Below, one piece after another: positions 14,930-18,676 of a stretch of 18,676 bases of DNA. The stretch lies in assembly GCA_051646105.1 (NCBI GenBank), contig JBOFCO010000219.1:1-18676 (forward strand). The letters are read 5' to 3'. Origin of the DNA: JBOFCO01 sp051646105. GTDB taxonomy: Bacteria > Pseudomonadota > Alphaproteobacteria > Rhodobacterales > Rhodobacteraceae. Under the pieces are notes generated by a model. It was not told the DNA's origin. It did no database searches and saw only the letters and a program-made list of their open reading frames with translations. Numbering within the stretch: position 1 is the stretch's first letter; each line of letters starts with the position of its first letter. Made by a program: the position numbers and the translations under genes.

Positions 14930-14979
14930 TATTTTGGGCGCAAAACCGCCGATTCGCCCGAAGGTTGAGCAGACGAAAC

Positions 14980-17577
14980 TTATCTGCGCCAGACGCCACC
15001 GGAAAGCAAGCGCCTTAGAAAGTTTGGATTATCTTTGGCTTCTGGCCGGTCCAAAAGCGCAAGATGAGCTGCGGCCAACCGCGCAACCGGTACGCGAAAT
15101 GGTGAACAGGACACATAGGTGAACCCGGCCCGGCGGCAGAATGCAATCGATTCCGGATTGCCGCCGTGTTCACCGCAGATGGACAGGGTAAGGTCTTGCC
15201 GTGCCGCACGCCCCCTGTCTGCCCCGATATGCAGCAGTTCACCTACGCCGTCCGTATCAAGGATATGGAACGGATCTTCGGGATAGACGCCCTGCTGCAC
15301 ATAGGTGTTCATGAACCGCCCCGCATCGTCGCGCGACAGGCCATAGGTCATCTGTGTCAGGTCGTTGGTTCCGAAGGACAGAAAGGCCGCGTGCTGGGCG
15401 ATTTCCCCGGCACGAAGCGCCGCGCGCGGCGTTTCCACCATCACCCCCAGCCGATAGTCGAAATCGACCCCCATGCGCGTGCGCACGGCGGCGGCAACGG
15501 CATCGACACGGGTTTTCACCAGTTCGACCTCGCGCCGGGCAGAGACAAGCGGAATCATGATTTCCGGCACGATCGGCGCCCCGCGGCGGCTGGATTCGAC
15601 CGTCGCCTCAAAGATCGCCTGAGCCTGCATTTCATAGATTTCAGGCACGGTGATCCCCAGCCGGACCCCGCGCATCCCCAGCATCGGGTTGAATTCAGAC
15701 AGGGCTTCGACGCGCCGCATGACATCCGACAGCGGCTTGTCAACCGCCTCGGCCAGTTCGCGCATCCCCTCGCGGTCATGCGGAAGGAATTCGTGCAGCG
15801 GCGGGTCGAACAGCCGGATGCAGACCGGCAGGCCCTGCATGATCCCGAACAGCTCGGTGAAATCGTCGCGCTGCATCGGCAGCAGCCGTTCCAGCGCAAT
15901 GCGGCGATCATTGGCCGTATCGGCAAAGATCATTTCGCGCATCACGGTCAGGCGGTCTTCGTCAAAGAACATGTGCTCGGTGCGGCACAGACCGATGCCT
16001 TCGGCTTCGAACATACGGGCGGTGCGGGCATCGGCGGGGGTGTCGGCATTGGCACGGATGCCAATATCGCGCACCTTATCCGCCCAAGCCAGCAGCTTGC
16101 GGAACGTGTCGTCCAGCGACGGCTCCAGCATCGCGGCGGCGCCGGCAAGGATTTCGCCGGTGGTGCCGTCCACCGTGATCGTGTCACCTTCGGCAAACAC
16201 GCGGCCGCCACGCAACACCATGGTGCGGTCACGGGAATTCAGGCTGATGTCGGACGCGCCGACGATGCAGGGCAGGCCCAGACCACGCGCGATCACCGCC
16301 GCATGGCTGGTCATGCCGCCCCGTTCGGTCAGCACGCCGACGGCGGCATGCATGCCCCGGATATCCTCGGGGGCGGTTTCGCGGCGGACGAGAATACACG
16401 CCTCCCCCCGCGCGGCGCTGGCTTGCGCGGCGGCGGAGGTAAAGACGATCCTGCCCACAGCCCCGCCAGGGCTGGCGGCGATGCCGCGTCCCACCACGTC
16501 GCGCGCCCCGCGCGGATCGACCTGACGGTGCAGCAATTCCGACAGGGCGCGCGGTTCCACCCGCATCAGCGCCTCGTCCCGGCTGATGACACCATCATCG
16601 GCCAGCGCCACGGCGATGCGTACCGCCGCCCGTGCGGAACGCGGCACCCTGACCGCATCCAGCACCTTGACCTGACCGCTGTCGATGGTGAATTCGATCT
16701 GCATTTCCTCGCGCAGACGCACGCGGCAGGCATCGCCATAACCTTTGAGCGCCGTCAGCGCATCCGGGCAGTGATCCTCCAGCGAGGGGCCGCGCGGATC
16801 GCGGGTCAGGTACAGCGCGGCCTCGCCCCGGTCCAGCGCCTCCCTGCCCTGGCTCTGGCCCAGATAGCGCCCGGTGATCTGCGGCAGGCCGGTTACCGGA
16901 TCGACAAACTGGATCACGCCCGATCCCGATATCCCCTGACCCAGCCCCAGCGCCATTTCCTGCACGACAAGGCCAAGCGCCGCATCCTCTGGCGCATCCT
17001 TGGCCTGACGCAGCAGGCGGGCGGTGGTGCCTTCCCATGCGCGGGCCATCGAACGCAGCACCTCGGCCAGTTGCCGGGACGCCTCTTGCGGGAAGGGTTC
17101 ATCCGTCTCGGCCTCATAAGCCGACAGCGCCGCCGCCAGCGCATGGGCAGAGGGTTCCGCCGTGAACATGTCGGGATCCAGCCGCGCGACATGGATCGCA
17201 TAGGCCTGCACAAAGCGCAGATACAGCGCATCCGCCGCCGCGATGCCGTGGCTTTCGGTCAGCGCGGCATGGCGGGCCGCGTTCATGCCGATGTTCAGCA
17301 CCGTGCCCGGCCCGCCCCATTCGGGGTTTTCCGGGCTGGGCCGGACAGAGATCAGGGTCGACGGCCCGAATGCCGCGATAATCGCCGCCGTATCGGGCAC
17401 ATGGCCCGCAGCGATGGCCCGCACGGTCTGTGCGGGCAGCGCGATCGAATGCGGCACCGGCAGGTCCAGCCGGACCAGACGTTGCAGACATTTCGCCCGC
17501 CAGCCGTGGCATTCCGTCGAAACGGCGGCGGCGGGGGCGATTTCGACAAATTCGGCGATGGGCGTGTGCTTCTGCAC
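14980..17577 (-). CDS. ppdK: Pyruvate, phosphate dikinase-like PEP-utilising enzyme with altered ATP-binding half
   Basis: About 865 residues. The swivelling domain has TERGGMTSHAAV with the phosphocarrier histidine (H425). The C-terminal PEP/pyruvate barrel has GLCRTEHMFF, RLFDPPLHEFLP, NPMLGMRGVRL, SFGTNDLTQ and SICGEHGG...YVSCSPFRVP, with the catalytic cysteine intact. The N-terminal ATP-grasp half is unlike classical PPDK: the GGKGA loop reads GWRAK, SVRSGA...MPGMMDTVLN reads SVRPSPENPEWGGPGTVLN, and the LQTR of the ATP site reads LDAVR. PEP-pyruvate chemistry looks preserved, while normal ATP use is doubtful. GTG at 17577 has AAGGA 8 bases upstream; GTG at 17634 and ATG at 17607 are longer alternatives without ribosome binding sites. 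It follows glyS on the same strand. Confidence 0.82.
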   Translation of the reverse strand: MQKHTPIAEFVEIAPAAAVSTECHGWRAKCLQRLVRLDLPVPHSIALPAQTVRAIAAGHVPDTAAIIAAFGPSTLISVRPSPENPEWGGPGTVLNIGMNAARHAALTESHGIAAADALYLRFVQAYAIHVARLDPDMFTAEPSAHALAAALSAYEAETDEPFPQEASRQLAEVLRSMARAWEGTTARLLRQAKDAPEDAALGLVVQEMALGLGQGISGSGVIQFVDPVTGLPQITGRYLGQSQGREALDRGEAALYLTRDPRGPSLEDHCPDALTALKGYGDACRVRLREEMQIEFTIDSGQVKVLDAVRVPRSARAAVRIAVALADDGVISRDEALMRVEPRALSELLHRQVDPRGARDVVGRGIAASPGGAVGRIVFTSAAAQASAARGEACILVRRETAPEDIRGMHAAVGVLTERGGMTSHAAVIARGLGLPCIVGASDISLNSRDRTMVLRGGRVFAEGDTITVDGTTGEILAGAAAMLEPSLDDTFRKLLAWADKVRDIGIRANADTPADARTARMFEAEGIGLCRTEHMFFDEDRLTVMREMIFADTANDRRIALERLLPMQRDDFTELFGIMQGLPVCIRLFDPPLHEFLPHDREGMRELAEAVDKPLSDVMRRVEALSEFNPMLGMRGVRLGITVPEIYEMQAQAIFEATVESSRRGAPIVPEIMIPLVSARREVELVKTRVDAVAAAVRTRMGVDFDYRLGVMVETPRAALRAGEIAQHAAFLSFGTNDLTQMTYGLSRDDAGRFMNTYVQQGVYPEDPFHILDTDGVGELLHIGADRGRAARQDLTLSICGEHGGNPESIAFCRRAGFTYVSCSPFRVPVARLAAAHLALLDRPEAKDNPNFLRRLLSGGVWRR

Positions 17578-17661
17578 TGCGGCAATCCTTATGGCTGCGC
17601 GCAGCATAGGCGCGCGGCGATTCGTGTAAAGCACGGGTTTGGTCGCGGGGGATGATGGCGC

Positions 17662-17703
17662 GTGGGGGTTTCACCCCCACACCCCCAGGATATTTGAACC
17701 AGA
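17662..17703. repeat. Hairpin plus GGATATTTGAACCAGA motif, probable dispersed intergenic element
   Basis: GTGGGGG (17662-17668) and CCCCCAC (17674-17680) form a 7-bp hairpin with a 5-base loop. CCCCCAGGATATTTGAACCAGA (17682-17703) follows. From memory, very similar C-tract plus GGATATTT strings recur between genes in Rhodobacterales genomes; I cannot verify copy number here. No T-tail follows, so it is not a standard terminator. Confidence 0.4.
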
Positions 17704-17718
17704 CGGAAAGGTTCAGCC

Positions 17719-17788
17719 GTCGAGTTTGGTGAGGCCAGTTTGGTCAGGCCAGTTTGGTCAGGCCAGTTTGGTCAGGCCAGTTTGGTCA
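17719..17788. repeat. 14-bp tandem repeat over the glyS stop codon
   Basis: Four perfect copies of GGCCAGTTTGGTCA (17733-17746, 17747-17760, 17761-17774, 17775-17788) are preceded by one degenerate copy (17719-17732, three mismatches). The array covers the last codons and stop of glyS and the bases after it. The unit is not a multiple of three. Confidence 0.95.
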
Positions 17789-18676
17789 GGTCGGCCACCT
17801 GCCCGCAGAGCGCGCGGATGCGGCTGAGCAGGTTCAGGCGGTTGCGGCGGACGATGGAATTTTCCGTATTGATCTGTACGGCGTTGAAAAAGGCGTCGAC
17901 GGGCGCGCGAAGTTCGGCCATTGCCTGCATGGCGGTGGCGAAATCCTCTGCCTTCATCGCCGGGGCGATCTTGCCTTCGGCTGTGTCGAGGGCAGCGAAC
18001 AGCGCGGTTTCCTCCGGCCCTTCGGCGAATTTCGGATCGGCCCCGTAGGAGTATTCAACGCCATCTTTCGCCTCTGCCTGGGTCAGGATGTTGTTGGCGC
18101 GCTTGAACCCCTGCACGAGGTTCGCGCCGTCGTCGGTTTTCAGGAAGGCGGAAAGAGCCTGCGCGCGGTTGACGAGCAGGGTCAGGTCGTCACTGTTGGG
18201 CATGGCGAGGCAGGCATCGATGACATCATGGGGGATGCCCTGATCCTTAAGGAAGACTTTGAGGCGGTCGTGGAAGAAGGCGAGGAGATCGGCGCGGCGA
18301 GAAGCGAAGTAGGTATCGCCGAGGAGAGTAATATCTTGCTGCCTAGCGATGGCGAGATAATGTTGGACGGTCGCTGACAAAACAATGGGCGCCAATGGCA
18401 TCCTAACCTCATTACCCAACACCAGCCGGATCACCCCCAGCGCCGCCCGGCGCAGCGCGAACGGGTCTTTGCTTCCAGTTGGCTTCTCGTCAATCGCCCA
18501 GAACCCGGTCAGCGTGTCGATCTTGTCGGCCAGCGCCACGGCCACCGATACCGGATCGGTGGGCACATCGTCGCCTTCGCCCTTCGGTTTCCAGTGGTCG
18601 CGGGCGGCGTCGGCGATGGCCTGCGGCTCTCCCGCCTCCAGCGCGTAATAACGGCCCATGACCCCCTGAAGTTCCG
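17772..18676 (-). CDS. glyS: Glycyl-tRNA synthetase beta subunit, C-terminal part (5' end outside window)
   Basis: C-terminal 300 residues of the beta subunit of the alpha2beta2 bacterial glycyl-tRNA synthetase, which charges tRNA-Gly. The frame is open to the window edge and reads ELQGVMGRYYA there, so the ATG at 18659 is internal. Family patterns are ALADKIDTLTGFW, GSKDPFALRRAALGVIRLVL, and a C-terminal anticodon-binding (DALR-like) region with FFNAVQINTEN and NRLNLLSRIRALCGQVADL. The chain ends DLTKLA and its stop lies in a 14-bp tandem repeat. Reading past the array, the outermost copy would encode LTKLDG and a stop, probably the older C-terminus, so the last residues have been replaced. 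glyQ would be expected upstream, outside the window. Confidence 0.95.
   Translation of the reverse strand, partial: ELQGVMGRYYALEAGEPQAIADAARDHWKPKGEGDDVPTDPVSVAVALADKIDTLTGFWAIDEKPTGSKDPFALRRAALGVIRLVLGNEVRMPLAPIVLSATVQHYLAIARQQDITLLGDTYFASRRADLLAFFHDRLKVFLKDQGIPHDVIDACLAMPNSDDLTLLVNRAQALSAFLKTDDGANLVQGFKRANNILTQAEAKDGVEYSYGADPKFAEGPEETALFAALDTAEGKIAPAMKAEDFATAMQAMAELRAPVDAFFNAVQINTENSIVRRNRLNLLSRIRALCGQVADLTKLA

Noticed and set aside
14936..14960. GGGCG/CGCCC hairpin after the PPDK-like gene as a terminator
   Set aside because: 5-bp stem, 15-base loop and no T-tail on either strand.
15166..17655. 829-codon open frame on the plus strand opposite the PPDK-like gene
   Set aside because: It is the antisense shadow of a high-GC gene: rich in R, H, Q and P, no family pattern, and the minus-strand frame has clear PEP-enzyme motifs.

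Overview
The window reads as a stretch of core chromosome from an alphaproteobacterium of the Rhodobacterales (Rhodobacter/Paracoccus-like). The evidence is high GC, an aa3-type CtaD very close to that of Paracoccus, a DUF2244 gene behind ctaD, the order glyS - PPDK-like gene - SleB hydrolase - glmM, and -10 elements of TAGGTT type. This placement is by recognition, not by search. No phage, IS, CRISPR, tRNA or rRNA is visible, and no gene-free stretch exceeds 300 bases.

Layout. 1-1382 is the 3' part of ctaD (cytochrome c oxidase subunit I), closed by a strong terminator and followed by a DUF2244 membrane protein that may be leaderless. A YqeY-like gene (minus) and carA (plus) diverge from a shared promoter region holding an AT-rich palindrome. 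3845-5863 is a large membrane GT2 glycosyltransferase with an N-terminal MshEN (c-di-GMP-binding type) domain, and a perfect CtrA-type site lies just upstream. 6027-6512 is a GFA-like/DUF6151-like gene of lower GC. An FCD-type GntR regulator (minus) diverges from a HAD pyrimidine 5'-nucleotidase. Then come a small membrane protein and a UbiH-family FAD monooxygenase.

Two translationally coupled Lrp/AsnC regulators (minus) diverge from ilvC (plus) across an AT-rich control region with a long perfect inverted repeat. ilvC ends in a strong terminator. The rest is on the minus strand, in transcription order: glyS (5' end outside the window), a PPDK-like protein with an altered ATP-binding half, a secreted SleB/CwlJ-type hydrolase, glmM, and a secreted protein of unknown function.

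How they work together. Most genes are housekeeping: respiration, pyrimidine/arginine precursor supply, branched-chain amino acids, peptidoglycan precursors and remodelling, ubiquinone, and Gly-tRNA charging. The less ordinary points are the CtrA-linked MshEN glycosyltransferase, the PPDK paralogue, a 14-bp tandem repeat that has rewritten the end of glyS, the 16-bp palindrome upstream of the sleB promoter, and the lrp-lrp/ilvC dyad. I did not find a clear new multi-gene system. The glycosyltransferase is the best candidate for undescribed biology.
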